A stretch of DNA of 64,000 nucleotides from NCBI GenBank assembly GCA_004297625.1, contig SCTY01000025.1, forward strand, positions 1 through 64,000. Reading direction: 5' to 3'. The position numbers and the translations under genes were made by a program. Positions 50,030 to 59,081 of this stretch are shown here, piece by piece; position 1 is the stretch's first letter; each line of letters opens with the position of its first letter. The notes beneath the pieces were generated by a model. That model worked only from the letters and a program-made list of their open reading frames with translations. It did not search any database and had not been told where the DNA came from. Source of the stretch: Betaproteobacteria bacterium. Lineage in GTDB: Bacteria; Pseudomonadota; Gammaproteobacteria; Burkholderiales; SG8-39.

Positions 50030-50789
50030 CCGCGCCTTTGCGCGCGACCGGGTCGCGCTTGCGGCGGTATTTCTGGAGGAACGCCGGCAGCCAGGGACGC
50101 GCCGCGAGAAGCAGCGTTATCGGGGTGCGCTCCGAGGGCGGCAGCGGCGCATCGTCGCTGCGCATCTGCGAAAATTCGGTGGCCGTTTTTCTCAGGCGCG
50201 CGAGCAGCGCCGAGACCGAGGGCTTCGAGAGCGCGCCGTTGGCGAGGACGAACACCTCGTTTTCGCGGTCGAAGCGCGAGTCGAAGAACTCGCCCTGCAC
50301 CTTCTCCTTGAACAGGCGTTGGATCGGTCCGTCCGGGATCCAGGCGAACGCGCGGCTGACGAGCAGGCGGATGCGGTTGTTGGGCATCAGCTCGATGAAC
50401 TTCAGCCGGTCGAGCCGCGCGAGCAGGCGCGTGCATTCCGCCGCGTCGAGGTCGTATTCCGCGAGGATGCGCTCGAAGCTCCAGTAATTGAGCACGCACA
50501 GCGCGGCCAGCATGAGCTTGTGGTCGGCGACGAACTCCTTTTCCTGCTCGTAGGTGAGCCGCGAGATGACGGCGTCGTGCGCGCCCAGGCCGCGCGCGAG
50601 ATCCGAGGCCTCGAGGCCGGCGAGCTCGCAGATCGCGTCCAGGCGCGAGAGCGAGAACTCCTTCTGCGAGAGCATGCGCTTCACGCTCGCCTCGCTCATG
50701 TCGAGGCGCTTCGCCACCGCGGCGTAGGTGATGTTGCGCGCGCGCAGCTCGCGCTTCAGGTTGTCCACCAGCGCCGCAGTGCGTGCCAT
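50019..50789 (-). CDS. XRE-type transcriptional regulator
   Basis: The protein is 256 residues. An N-terminal Cro/C1-type helix-turn-helix (ITYAAVAKRLDMSEASVKRMLSQ) is followed by a 180-residue domain with LNYWSFERILAEYDLD and FVLANGALSKPSVSALLARL. The domain is common in proteobacterial regulators but has no named ligand. Its start faces the dehydrogenase gene at 50845, 55 nt away, so it may control that gene and itself. Confidence 0.85.
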   Translation of the reverse strand: MARTAALVDNLKRELRARNITYAAVAKRLDMSEASVKRMLSQKEFSLSRLDAICELAGLEASDLARGLGAHDAVISRLTYEQEKEFVADHKLMLAALCVLNYWSFERILAEYDLDAAECTRLLARLDRLKFIELMPNNRIRLLVSRAFAWIPDGPIQRLFKEKVQGEFFDSRFDRENEVFVLANGALSKPSVSALLARLRKTATEFSQMRSDDAPLPPSERTPITLLLAARPWLPAFLQKYRRKRDPVARKGAVSV

Positions 50790-50844
50790 GCCGCTTCCCC
50801 CCTGACGAAGATTATGCGCGCCGCGGGGCTAGAATCGCGCTCGC

Positions 50845-51690
50845 ATGGACATCGGGATAATCGGACTGGGCCAGATGGGGCGCGAGATGGCGGCGCGTCT
50901 CATCGACTCGGGCCACGCGCTCACGGTCTACAACCGCACCGCGGCCGCGACGCAGCGCTTCCGCGGGCGGGCGAGGATCGCCTCCTCGGCCGCCGAAGCG
51001 GCCGGCGCCGAAGTCGTGATCACGATGCTCGCGGATGACGCTGCGGTTGAAAGCGTCTGGCTGCGACAAAAACTCATTCCTCGTGGAATTCACGTCAACA
51101 TGGCGACCGTAAGCCTGGCGCTGACCCGCGAGCTCGCGCGCGCGCATCATCAGTACGTGGCGGCGCCGGTGTTCGGTCGCCCCGCGGCGGCCGCGAAAGG
51201 CGAGCTCGACATCATCGCCGCCGGGCCGAAAGCCGCCGTCGAGCGCTGCCGGCCGCTCTTCGAGGCGCTCGCGCGCCAGGTTTTCGTCGCGGGCGAAACG
51301 CCCGAGCAGGCGGCCGCGGTGAAAATCGCGCGCAACTTCCTGCTCGCCACGGTGATCGAGAGCCTGGGCGAAGCCTTCGCGCTCGTCGGCAAGGCTCATG
51401 TATCACCCGAAACCTTCCTTCATATATTGACAAGCACTTCGTTGGCCGCGCCGGTGTACAAGAGCTACGGAAGACAGATGGTCGAGGGGGCGTACGAGCC
51501 GGCGCAATTCTCGATGGAGCTCGGCCTGAAGGATCTGGAGCTTGCGCTCTCGGCCGCGCGCGAGAAGGGCGTTGTCATGCCGACGGCTGAATTAATAAGA
51601 AAAAACCTGCTGGACGCCATTGCGCAGGGCAACGGCCGCAAGGACTGGACCGCGCTCGCGGAATACCTGGGTTCTAAAGGATCCGGTTGA
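50845..51690 (+). CDS. Beta-hydroxyacid dehydrogenase family oxidoreductase
   Basis: The protein is 281 residues. The NAD(P)-binding site is GIIGLGQMGREMA, then VITMLADDAAVESVW and the substrate-region pattern VFGRPAAAAKGELDII. KIARNFLLATVIESLGEA holds the catalytic Lys region. Relatives reduce 3-hydroxyisobutyrate, tartronate semialdehyde or glyoxylate. It is divergent from an XRE regulator, and its 3' end overlaps the convergent VWA gene by 17 nt. Confidence 0.9.
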   Translation: MDIGIIGLGQMGREMAARLIDSGHALTVYNRTAAATQRFRGRARIASSAAEAAGAEVVITMLADDAAVESVWLRQKLIPRGIHVNMATVSLALTRELARAHHQYVAAPVFGRPAAAAKGELDIIAAGPKAAVERCRPLFEALARQVFVAGETPEQAAAVKIARNFLLATVIESLGEAFALVGKAHVSPETFLHILTSTSLAAPVYKSYGRQMVEGAYEPAQFSMELGLKDLELALSAAREKGVVMPTAELIRKNLLDAIAQGNGRKDWTALAEYLGSKGSG

Positions 51691-52714
51691 ACCAGAGAAG
51701 CGAGAGCAGCGCCGAGAGCAGCGCGCTGAGCGCAGCGGCCGCGGCGAAGAGCGCCGTGATCTCGGTCTCTTTCTTCTCCAGGACGAATTTTGCGTTGAGC
51801 GAGCGGTAGATTTTCTTCAGGTCGGGCGCCGAGCCGGCGTAGAAATACTCCCCGCCGGTGACGTTGGCGATGGTCTTCAGCGTGTCCTCGTCCAGGCGCA
51901 CGCGCATCGACCATCCTTCGCCCACCAGGATCTCGCCGTTCGGCGTGCCGACGCCGACGGTAAAGATGCGCACGCCGCGCTCGGCCGCCATGCGCGCGGC
52001 CTCGATGGGATCGGGCCCGGTGGTCGGCTGGCCGTCGGTGAGCAGGATGATGGCCGCCGACTTGTACGAACCCGGCGCGACCGGCTTGTCGGGCGCCTTT
52101 TCGGACTTCCGTTGATCCTGAAAAGGCCTGCGCGCGTGCTCGCCGCGCGGATTGGAGGAGCGCAGGTCGAATTCGACGTCCGGGAAGATGGCCTTGAGCG
52201 CCACCAGGATGCCGCTGCCGATGGCGGTGGCGCGCTGCAGCTGGAAGCGGTCGATGGCGGCGATGATGTCCTCGCGGTTCTGCGTCGGCGGCTGTACCAG
52301 CGAGGCGGTGCCCGCGAACGCCACCACGCCGATGCGCGTGCTGCGCGGCTGCTCGTGGACGAACGCCTTTGCGGCGGCCTGCGATGCGGAAAGGCGATCG
52401 GGCTCGACGTCCTTGGCGCGCATGCTGCCCGAGACATCCATGGCGAGAATGATCGTTTCCTGCTGCGAGGGCAGCTGCACGAGCGCCGCCGGCCGCGCGA
52501 TCGCCGCGATCATCAGCACGAGCGCCAGGAGGAAGAGAAGCGGCGGCACGTGGCGCCGCAAGCCCGGCCGCGCGCCGATCGCGTCCTTCACCATGGCGAG
52601 GCTCGCGTAGCGCAGCGCCGCCTTGCGCTTGCGGCGCACGACCACGACATAGGCGAGCACGAGCAGCGGCACGAGCGCGAGGAGCGCGAGAGCTTCAGGC
52701 CACAGAAAAGCCAC
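51674..52714 (-). CDS. VWA-domain membrane protein (BatA-like)
   Basis: The protein is 346 residues. Two membrane helices near the start (LALLALVPLLVLAYVVVV and FLLALVLMIAAIA) are followed by a von Willebrand A domain with the metal site DVSGSM, a Thr in the ATAIGSG loop and LLTDGQPT. A C-terminal membrane helix follows. An inserted charged stretch (RGEHARRPFQDQRKSEKAPD) interrupts the VWA domain. It is the third gene of a MoxR-DUF58-VWA set that acts as a chaperone-like complex. Confidence 0.9.
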   Translation of the reverse strand: MAFLWPEALALLALVPLLVLAYVVVVRRKRKAALRYASLAMVKDAIGARPGLRRHVPPLLFLLALVLMIAAIARPAALVQLPSQQETIILAMDVSGSMRAKDVEPDRLSASQAAAKAFVHEQPRSTRIGVVAFAGTASLVQPPTQNREDIIAAIDRFQLQRATAIGSGILVALKAIFPDVEFDLRSSNPRGEHARRPFQDQRKSEKAPDKPVAPGSYKSAAIILLTDGQPTTGPDPIEAARMAAERGVRIFTVGVGTPNGEILVGEGWSMRVRLDEDTLKTIANVTGGEYFYAGSAPDLKKIYRSLNAKFVLEKKETEITALFAAAAALSALLSALLSLLWFNRIL

Positions 52715-53645
52715 GGGTCTCTCTCAGGTGATGCGGCATGGCGGCGCCGGCGAGCTGGGTGCGGCGCTTGCGCAGGTCGGCGAAGCGCATGATCGCGTCG
52801 GCGAGCTCGTCGCCGGTGGCGAGCTCGAGCGCATCGACGCCGGCGTCGCGCAATCCCGCGCGCAGCTCTTTCTCGCGACGGCGCGCGATTTCGGTGAAGC
52901 GGCTGCGGAAGCCGCGGTCGTGCGTGTCGACGAAAATCTGCTCGCCGGTTTCGGCGTCCTGCATGACGAAGAGCCCGAGATCCGGCAGCTCCATCTCGAG
53001 CGGGTCGTAAAGGCGCACCGCGAGCACCTCGTGGCGCCGGGCGAGGAGCGCGAGCGGCTTCGCCCAGCCGGGCGCGCTGATGAAGTCCGAGACGAGGAAC
53101 ACGAGCGAGCGGCGCTTGATGATCTGGAACGCGCTGTGCAGCAGCTCGTCGAGGCGCGTGCCGCCCGAGCGCGCGAGCGGCGCTCGCGCGGCCATGCGGT
53201 CCATGAGATGCAGCACGTGCCGCCGGCCGCTGCGCGCCGGGATCACGGTGTCGACCTTGTCGCCGTAGAGCAGGGCGCCGACGCGGTTGCCGTGCCGCGT
53301 CAGCAGGCGCGCGAGCACCGCGACGAAGTCGGCGGCCACCGAGCGCTTGCGCACCTCGCCCGAGCCGAAATCCACCGAAGGGCTGAGGTCGAGCAGGAAC
53401 CAGGCATTGATGTCCCGATCCTCGTTGTATTCCCTCACGTACGGCGTCTGCAGCCGCGCGGTGACGTTCCAGTCGATCCTGCGCACGTCGTCCTGGTACT
53501 GGTACTCGCGCAGGTCCGCGAGATCCAGGCCGAAGCCGCGGAACAGCGTCCTGTAATTACCGTGCAGCAGGCCGTCGAGGCGGCGGATCACCGTCCACTC
53601 GAGGCGCCGGAGCAGCTTCTCAGGATCCGGCCGCGACCCTGACAT
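52695..53645 (-). CDS. DUF58 protein
   Basis: The protein is 316 residues. The DUF58 signature YQYQDDVRRIDWNVTARLQTPYVREYNEDRD is present in two adjoining stretches. A VWA-like half follows with DLSPSVDFGSG, a partly kept metal site. It is cytoplasmic or peripheral and always linked to MoxR ATPases. It overlaps MoxR by 26 nt and the VWA gene by 20 nt. Confidence 0.92.
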   Translation of the reverse strand: MSGSRPDPEKLLRRLEWTVIRRLDGLLHGNYRTLFRGFGLDLADLREYQYQDDVRRIDWNVTARLQTPYVREYNEDRDINAWFLLDLSPSVDFGSGEVRKRSVAADFVAVLARLLTRHGNRVGALLYGDKVDTVIPARSGRRHVLHLMDRMAARAPLARSGGTRLDELLHSAFQIIKRRSLVFLVSDFISAPGWAKPLALLARRHEVLAVRLYDPLEMELPDLGLFVMQDAETGEQIFVDTHDRGFRSRFTEIARRREKELRAGLRDAGVDALELATGDELADAIMRFADLRKRRTQLAGAAMPHHLRETRGFSVA

Positions 53646-54633
53646 GGCTCTCCAGCGGTTTCTGCGGCGCCGCCACGTGCTGCAGCACGCGGCGGATCAG
53701 GTCGTCCGGCGTGAGCGCGTCGGTAAGCGCCTCGTACGAAAGCACCAGCCGGTGGCGCAGCACGTCGGGCGCGAGGTCGGTCACGTCCTCGGGCAGCACA
53801 TAAGCCCGGCCGCGCAGATGCGCGAGCGCGCGCGCCGCCTCGATGAGATGGATGGACGCGCGCGGGCTCGCGCCGTAGGTGATGTAGCGCCCGAGATCCT
53901 TGATGCCGTACTGGTCGGGATGGCGGGTCGCCGCGGCGAGCCGCACCGCATACTGAATGAGCGACGGATCGACGTAGGCGTTGCGGCATTCGCGCTGCAA
54001 TTCGCCGAGCTGCTCGGTCGTCGCCACCTCGGCGACGTCGAACGCCGGGCCGGTGACGCGCTCGACGATGACGAACTCCTCCTCCTCCGACGGATAGCCG
54101 ACCAGCACCTTCATCATGAAGCGGTCGACCTGCGCTTCGGGGAGCGCGTACGTGCCCTCGGTCTCGATCGGGTTCTGCGTCGCCATGACGAGGAACGGCT
54201 CGGGCACCTTGTGCGTCTCGCCGGCGATGGTGACCTGGCGCTCCTGCATCACCTCGAGAAGCGCGCTCTGCACCTTCGCCGGCGCGCGGTTGATCTCGTC
54301 GGCGAGCAGCAGGTTGGTGAACACCGGGCCGAGCGAGGTGCTGAAGTCTCCGGTCTTCTGGTTGTAGATGCGCGTGCCGACGAGATCCGCGGGCACGAGG
54401 TCGGGCGTGAACTGGATCCTGCGGAACGCGCCGCGCACGGTGCGCGCAAGCGTCTTCACCGTGAGCGTCTTGGCGAGGCCCGGCACGCCTTCCACCAGCA
54501 GGTGGCCCTGCGCGAGCATCGCCACCAGGACGCGCTCGAGAAAATGATCCTGCCCGACGACGACCTTCTTCACCTCGTAGAGCACGCGCTCCATGAGCGT
54601 GGTGACCTCCCGGTTCATCGTTGTGTTCTCCAT
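53620..54633 (-). CDS. moxR: MoxR-family AAA+ ATPase
   Basis: The protein is 337 residues. Walker A is EGVPGLAKT, Walker B LLLADEINRAPAKVQSALLE, sensor 1 MATQNP, and the arginine-finger region is LPEAQVDRF. MoxR ATPases act as chaperones that activate or insert metal cofactors of target complexes, with VWA proteins as adaptors. It is the first gene of the set and starts 3 nt after the end of the protease gene, so the protease may share its promoter. Confidence 0.94.
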   Translation of the reverse strand: MENTTMNREVTTLMERVLYEVKKVVVGQDHFLERVLVAMLAQGHLLVEGVPGLAKTLTVKTLARTVRGAFRRIQFTPDLVPADLVGTRIYNQKTGDFSTSLGPVFTNLLLADEINRAPAKVQSALLEVMQERQVTIAGETHKVPEPFLVMATQNPIETEGTYALPEAQVDRFMMKVLVGYPSEEEEFVIVERVTGPAFDVAEVATTEQLGELQRECRNAYVDPSLIQYAVRLAAATRHPDQYGIKDLGRYITYGASPRASIHLIEAARALAHLRGRAYVLPEDVTDLAPDVLRHRLVLSYEALTDALTPDDLIRRVLQHVAAPQKPLESHVRVAAGS

Positions 54634-54636
54634 TGA

Positions 54637-55545
54637 TTAGAAAGGCGAGAGCCCGACCGCGCCCGCGGCCGACTCGATCGGCACGGCGAAACCGATGCCG
54701 ATGAACACGCGCTGCTCGGTGGGGTTGAGCAGGCCGGTGACGATGCCGACGACTTCGCCCTCGGCGGTGACCAGCGGTCCGCCCGAGTTGCCGGGGTTGG
54801 CCGCCGCGTCGAACTGGATCAGGTTGGTGAGAACGCGCTTGCCTTCCGGCGAGCGGTATTCGCGGCGCAGGCCGGATACGACCCCGGCGGAAGCCGAGGG
54901 GCCGATGCCGAACGGAAAGCCGACGGCGAGCACTTCGTCGCCGATCGCCAGATCCTTGGTCGAGCGCATCGTCGCCGCGGGCAGATCGTCGGGAATGGTC
55001 TTCGCCTGCAGGATGGCGAGGTCCTGCTCCGGTTCCACGCCGATCACCGCCGCTTCGGATTCGAGCCCGTCGGCAAAGACGATGCCCAGCCTGGTGGCGG
55101 CGTTGACGACATGCAGGTTGGTGAGGATGACGCCCTGGTCGACGATCACGACACCGGTTCCGGTGCTGCGCTCGACTTCCTCGCCGCTCTCATCGTCGAG
55201 CGCCAGCCCGCGCACCCGCACCACCGAAGGACGGATGATCTCGTAGGCCTTCGACAGGCGCGAAGGCAGGGGCTTGCTCTCCAGCGTGCGCAGCACCGCG
55301 GCGTCGATGTCCTCCTGCGCCAGCGCGCGCGGCCCGGGAGCGAGCGTCGCTTGGAGTGCGACGAGCGATGCGGTAATGACGACACCCGCCGCGAAGAGAA
55401 GCGGCGCCCGGTGCCTTGCGAGGAACTGGCGCCACCCCGGCTTTTTTTTCGGCGGCGCCGGATCCGGTGCTGCAGGCGGCGCAGGCGGCCGCCCCGCAGG
55501 GGCTGCGGAGCGGCTCGAGCTGCTATAGAGCGTGGCTTTCCTCAC
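54637..55545 (-). CDS. Membrane-anchored trypsin-like (HtrA-type) protease without PDZ
   Basis: The protein is 302 residues. A Pro-rich cytoplasmic start and one membrane helix (PLLFAAGVVITASLVALQ) precede a periplasmic protease domain. The catalytic triad is His in ILTNLHVV, Asp in PEQDLAIL and Ser in NPGNSGGPL. No PDZ domain follows, unlike DegP and DegS. It may process a secreted or membrane target of the adjacent MoxR complex. The start codon region overlaps an in-frame extension of the divergent MetE-like gene. Confidence 0.9.
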   Translation of the reverse strand: MRKATLYSSSSRSAAPAGRPPAPPAAPDPAPPKKKPGWRQFLARHRAPLLFAAGVVITASLVALQATLAPGPRALAQEDIDAAVLRTLESKPLPSRLSKAYEIIRPSVVRVRGLALDDESGEEVERSTGTGVVIVDQGVILTNLHVVNAATRLGIVFADGLESEAAVIGVEPEQDLAILQAKTIPDDLPAATMRSTKDLAIGDEVLAVGFPFGIGPSASAGVVSGLRREYRSPEGKRVLTNLIQFDAAANPGNSGGPLVTAEGEVVGIVTGLLNPTEQRVFIGIGFAVPIESAAGAVGLSPF

Positions 55546-55588
55546 TGCTTTTCAGTCGACCCCGATTCGCTGCTACAGTTCCGCGCCT

Positions 55589-56761
55589 ATGGCGTCCAAG
55601 CGCATTCTCACTACTCATGTCGGCAGCCTGATCCGGCCGCCCGAGCTTCTGGAGTTTATCCGTCCCAAGCAAAATGGGCAGCCGTACGACGAGCAGGCGT
55701 ACGCAAAATGCCTCAAGGCTTCGGTCGCCGAGGTGGTGCGCCGCCAGGCCGAGGCCGGCATCGACGTCGTGAGCGACGGCGAATTCGGCAAATCGATAAG
55801 CTGGTCACAGTACGCGTTGGAGCGGCTCTGCGGATTCGAGCGCCGGCCCGCGCGCCCGGGCGAGCACGGCTTCAGCCGCGGCGCGGACCGCGCGCGTTTC
55901 GCCGATTTCTACAAGGAGCTGGACGCCGCCGAGGGCCCGCCCGCCGTGGTGGGCGCGAGCGCCGGGATCGCCGTGTGCGTCGGTCCCATCTCGTACACCG
56001 GGCAGGCGGAAGTGCAGCGCGACATCGAGAATTTCAAGTCGGCGCTGAAGCAGGCCGGCGTCGCGCAAGGATTCCTCCCGGTCGCCGCTCCTTCCAGCGT
56101 GATTCCCGATCGCAAGAACGAGTACTACAAATCCGACGAAGACCTGTTGCACGCAATCGCCCGGGCCATGCGCGCCGAGTACCGCGCGATCGTCGACGCG
56201 GGGCTGCTGCTGCAGCTCGACGACGCGCGGCTCGCGGTGACCTACGACCGCATGGTGCCGCCCGGCACTTTTGCCGATTACCGCAAATGGGCAGCGATGC
56301 AGGTCGAGGCAATCAATCACGCGCTGCAGGGAATCCCTCAGGAGCGCGTGCGCTATCACGTGTGCTGGGGCAGCTGGCCGGGACCGCACAGCACGGACGT
56401 GGCGCTGAAGGACATCGTCGACCTGGTGCTGAAGGTGAATGCCGGCACTTATCTCATCGAAGGCGCAAATCCGCGCCATGCGCACGAATGGCGCGTGTGG
56501 GAGGACGCGAGGCTGCCCGAAGGAAAGCTGCTCGCGCCGGGGATCATCAGCCACGCGACCAATGTGGTGGAGCATCCCGAGCTCGTCGCCGAGCGCATCG
56601 TGCGCCTGGCGAAGATCGTCGGCCGCGAGCGCGTGATGGCGAGCACCGACTGCGGGTTCGCGCAGGGGCCGTTCCACCGCCGCGTCCATCCGTCGATCAT
56701 GTGGGCGAAGCTCGAGGCGCTCGCCCAGGGCGCGCGCCTCGCTTCGAAGGAACTTTTTTAG
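55589..56761 (+). CDS. MetE C-terminal-like protein (cobalamin-independent methyltransferase fold)
   Basis: The protein is 390 residues from ATG 55589; an ATG at 55532 lies in the divergent protease gene and is less likely. Fold features include LTTHVGSLIRPPELLEF, GIDVVSDGEFGK and, towards the end, VRYHVCWGSWPGPHS and ASTDCGFAQGPF, which supply the zinc-binding Cys residues. Free-standing proteins of this family include epoxyalkane:coenzyme M transferases and other thiol-alkyl enzymes, so methionine synthesis is not assured. It may act on a sulfur compound. Confidence 0.88.
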   Translation: MASKRILTTHVGSLIRPPELLEFIRPKQNGQPYDEQAYAKCLKASVAEVVRRQAEAGIDVVSDGEFGKSISWSQYALERLCGFERRPARPGEHGFSRGADRARFADFYKELDAAEGPPAVVGASAGIAVCVGPISYTGQAEVQRDIENFKSALKQAGVAQGFLPVAAPSSVIPDRKNEYYKSDEDLLHAIARAMRAEYRAIVDAGLLLQLDDARLAVTYDRMVPPGTFADYRKWAAMQVEAINHALQGIPQERVRYHVCWGSWPGPHSTDVALKDIVDLVLKVNAGTYLIEGANPRHAHEWRVWEDARLPEGKLLAPGIISHATNVVEHPELVAERIVRLAKIVGRERVMASTDCGFAQGPFHRRVHPSIMWAKLEALAQGARLASKELF

Positions 56762-57468
56762 CGGCTGGTCGAGCCGGCGCCCGCCGAAGGCGAGCCGGTG
56801 CCGGCGACTTCGCGCGTGCCGCGCACTTCGACATCCACGCGCCGGTCGGGCTGCAGGCACGCGATGAGCTTCGCGCCTTTCCGTCCCTTGCACTGATCGC
56901 CGGTGACGGGCTCGCTCTCGCCTCGGCCCTCGGTGCGCACTTTGTCCTCGGAGATCCCTTTCTGCGCGAGGTATTCCCTGACGGCGGCCGCGCGCTCCGC
57001 CGAGAGCTTCTCGTTGTACTGCTCGGAGCCGATGCGGTCGGCGTGGCCCACGGCGAGGATCGAGTCCACCTGCGCGTCCTTGATGCGCTCGGCGAGCTCG
57101 TCGAGCTTCTGCCGCCCTTCGGGCCGCAGCGCCGCCTTGTCGAATTCGAACAGCACGTCCGAGCCGAGGCTCACCTTCTCGATGATGGGTGCGGGCGCGG
57201 CGAGCGGGGCGGGCTGAGGCACCGGCGCGGCCGGCGCGGCGGCGATCGGCGGCGGCGCTTCCGCTCTCGGCCGCGCATCGCACGGCGCGGACGCGTTCTC
57301 GGGCGACCAGCCGGTCGTGCGCCAGCACAGGCCGTACGGGGTGGTCCAGACCTGGTTCTGCGAGTTGGTTACGTATCCGGGGCTCGCCGCGCCTGCCGCG
57401 CCGGAAAGCGCGGCAAGAGTCAGCGCGACCGCGGCCGCGGATGCCTTGCAGGTGAAGCCATTCGTCAT
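56758..57468 (-). CDS. OmpA-family peptidoglycan-associated outer membrane protein
   Basis: The protein is 236 residues from ATG 57468 with AAGGAG upstream. A signal peptide (AAAVALTLAALSGAAGA) is followed by VWTTPYGLCWRTTGWSPENA, typical of betaproteobacterial OmpA-like proteins, a Pro/Ala linker and an OmpA C-terminal domain. That domain has LFEFDKAALRPEG, VGHADRIGSEQYNEKLSAER and a disulfide pair near GDQCKGRKG. It binds peptidoglycan. Its stop overlaps the convergent gene's stop. Confidence 0.92.
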   Translation of the reverse strand: MTNGFTCKASAAAVALTLAALSGAAGAASPGYVTNSQNQVWTTPYGLCWRTTGWSPENASAPCDARPRAEAPPPIAAAPAAPVPQPAPLAAPAPIIEKVSLGSDVLFEFDKAALRPEGRQKLDELAERIKDAQVDSILAVGHADRIGSEQYNEKLSAERAAAVREYLAQKGISEDKVRTEGRGESEPVTGDQCKGRKGAKLIACLQPDRRVDVEVRGTREVAGTGSPSAGAGSTSR

Positions 57469-57582
57469 TGCTCGTCTCCTTGGGCAGACGTTGCAGGAAC
57501 TGCGGTTCCGGGCGCGCATGCGCCGGACAGCTCAGACCAGCAACCGTCGTGCCGCAGGAGCTGCGGGCACGTCCATTGCCGC

Positions 57583-57870
57583 CTAGGGGCGCGCTTCGAT
57601 GGTGTCGCGCGCGCCGTAGCGGCGCAGGAGCTCGGCGATGTCCTTCTTTTCGACGTGCGAGCGCGCGGCGACGCTCAGCACGCAGGCCCCGCTCGGCACG
57701 AGCTCGCCGAAGGCCCCGGGGTCCGGGATCTTTCCTACGGTTTGGTCGTAGGACACGGGGCCGCTCGCCACAATGCGATGGCGCGCGATGCCGGCATGCA
57801 GCAGCTCGTCCAGCGCTTTCTCGGCGGCGTCCGGGCTGTCGAAGATGCCCAATACCGTGGGGATGGGCAT
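57583..57870 (-). CDS. Small YflT-like stress protein
   Basis: The protein is 95 residues beginning PTVLGIFDSPDAAEKALDELL, like the general-stress 17M/YflT domain, which has alternating strands and helices. A second half with ACVLSVAARSHVEKKDIAELLRRYGA completes a ferredoxin-like fold. It is cytoplasmic, with no signal. It lies between the OmpA-like gene and a short basic gene. Confidence 0.75.
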   Translation of the reverse strand: MPIPTVLGIFDSPDAAEKALDELLHAGIARHRIVASGPVSYDQTVGKIPDPGAFGELVPSGACVLSVAARSHVEKKDIAELLRRYGARDTIEARP

Positions 57871-57885
57871 GGCGCTCGCCTCAAA

Positions 57886-58062
57886 TCACGGGAAAGTGCC
57901 GCGGTGCCCCTTTTTCATTTCCGGCGTCTTGTGGTCCTCCCCCACGCGCAGCCGCTTCTGGTTGTCCCTCTGCTTCTCGGGCTGGCCGCGCGCGTCGGAG
58001 CCGCTGCGGATGCCGCGCGCGGTCTTGCTGGTGCGAGCCGGGTTTTCGCGATCCTGTGCCAT
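57886..58062 (-). CDS. Short hydrophilic 58-residue protein
   Basis: ATG 58062 has GGAGG 8 nt upstream. The 58 residues are almost all polar and basic: AQDRENPARTSKTARGIRSG at the start and EDHKTPEMKKGHRGTFP at the end. Such disordered, stress-type small proteins often neighbour YflT-like genes. Overlapping frames of 66 and 72 residues on the same strand lack this site and are rejected. No named family. Confidence 0.6.
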   Translation of the reverse strand: MAQDRENPARTSKTARGIRSGSDARGQPEKQRDNQKRLRVGEDHKTPEMKKGHRGTFP

Positions 58063-58111
58063 GGGCGGCCTCCGGGGGTGAGAGTACGAAGCCGAGCAAG
58101 CCGCGTGCCGC

Positions 58112-58789
58112 TCACACCGCCCCGTCGAGCTCCGGGTAGTGGCGGAAGATGCCGTCCTGGTTGAACGGAATGCGGCGCTCCGAGGCGAGATAGGCCGCGA
58201 GCGCGGGTCTTCTGCTGACTCTGTCGTGGATCCGCAGGAGGTTGGGAATTCTCTTTTCCTGCCTTTTCATCGCGCGCGGAAACGCGTAGCGCAGGCCTTC
58301 GATCATCTGGAACAAGGAGAGCTCGACATAGCCCGAGCTTTTTGCGGCCTCGAAATAATCGAGATATTTCGGCAGGCGGCTACCCAGAAAGTGCGCCGCG
58401 CGCCGCTTCGCCTCCCGCTTCTGCTCCTCGTAATAGAGGCCGCTGCCGACCGGGTGGTGGGTGTCGTGCACCTCGGCGAGCCAGTCGGCGATGGTGAGCT
58501 GCAACTGGTGCAGCCACAGCCGTCCCGATTCGCTTCTCGGCGCGAGCTCGAGCCGCGGTCCGAGGTAGAACAGGATGTTCGCCGTCTGAGCGATTAGCAG
58601 ACGTCCCGCCTTGAGGAATGGCGGCGCAAACGGCACCCGCTTGCCTTCTCCCATCAGGTGCTCCATCGCCGCCATGCCGCCGCGCGTGCGCGCCACGTCC
58701 ACGTACGCCGCGCCGGCGTCCTCGAGCGCGAGCCGCACGAATTCGCCGCGGCCCTGGATCGAGGGCCAGTAATAGAGCTCATATCGCAT
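58112..58789 (-). CDS. Glutathione S-transferase-like protein
   Basis: The protein is 225 residues from ATG 58789. An N-terminal thioredoxin-like domain (RYELYYWPSIQGRGEFVRLALEDAG) with the ILFYL loop is followed by an all-helical domain (LTIADWLAEVHDTHHPVG). It resembles sigma/pi-like GSTs in the QGRGE motif. The substrate is unknown. Its start overlaps the end of the ParE-type toxin gene by 11 nt. Confidence 0.9.
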   Translation of the reverse strand: MRYELYYWPSIQGRGEFVRLALEDAGAAYVDVARTRGGMAAMEHLMGEGKRVPFAPPFLKAGRLLIAQTANILFYLGPRLELAPRSESGRLWLHQLQLTIADWLAEVHDTHHPVGSGLYYEEQKREAKRRAAHFLGSRLPKYLDYFEAAKSSGYVELSLFQMIEGLRYAFPRAMKRQEKRIPNLLRIHDRVSRRPALAAYLASERRIPFNQDGIFRHYPELDGAV

Positions 58790-59072
58790 AACCAGCCTCG
58801 CGCTGATGACGGATTGCGTGCACCGTGACACGGTCGGAGGCCTCGTCGTACTTGTAGAGCGCGACGTAGCCGGTACGCCCTCTCGAGATCACCAGTTCGC
58901 GCAATCCCTGCTCCACGGGGCGGCCGACCAGCGGGTGCAAGCGTAAGAGGTCGAGCGCATCCATGATGAGGGCAACGGTGCCGCGGGCGTGCGCAGGATC
59001 GGCTGCGACCAGGAATTCAGCAAGCCGCTCGAGATCCGCGAGCGCCCGCGCGGAGTACTCGACGGCCGGCAC
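58779..59072 (-). CDS. parE: ParE/RelE-family toxin
   Basis: The protein is 97 residues. The fold pattern is VEYSARALADLERLAEFL, then HPLVGRPVEQGLRELVISRG and GYVALYKYDEASDRVTVHAIRHQREAG, as in ParE toxins, which block gyrase, or RelE-like ribonucleases. The late RHQREAGY is more ParE-like. It lies 9 nt after the antitoxin gene. Confidence 0.88.
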   Translation of the reverse strand: MPAVEYSARALADLERLAEFLVAADPAHARGTVALIMDALDLLRLHPLVGRPVEQGLRELVISRGRTGYVALYKYDEASDRVTVHAIRHQREAGYAI

Positions 59073-59081
59073 GCGGCGCGA

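Noticed and set aside
55111..58164. 1017-codon plus-strand frame
   Set aside because: It runs through the MetE-like gene in another frame and antisense to the protease, OmpA-like and small genes. Composition is Arg/Ala/Gly-rich as in shadow frames.
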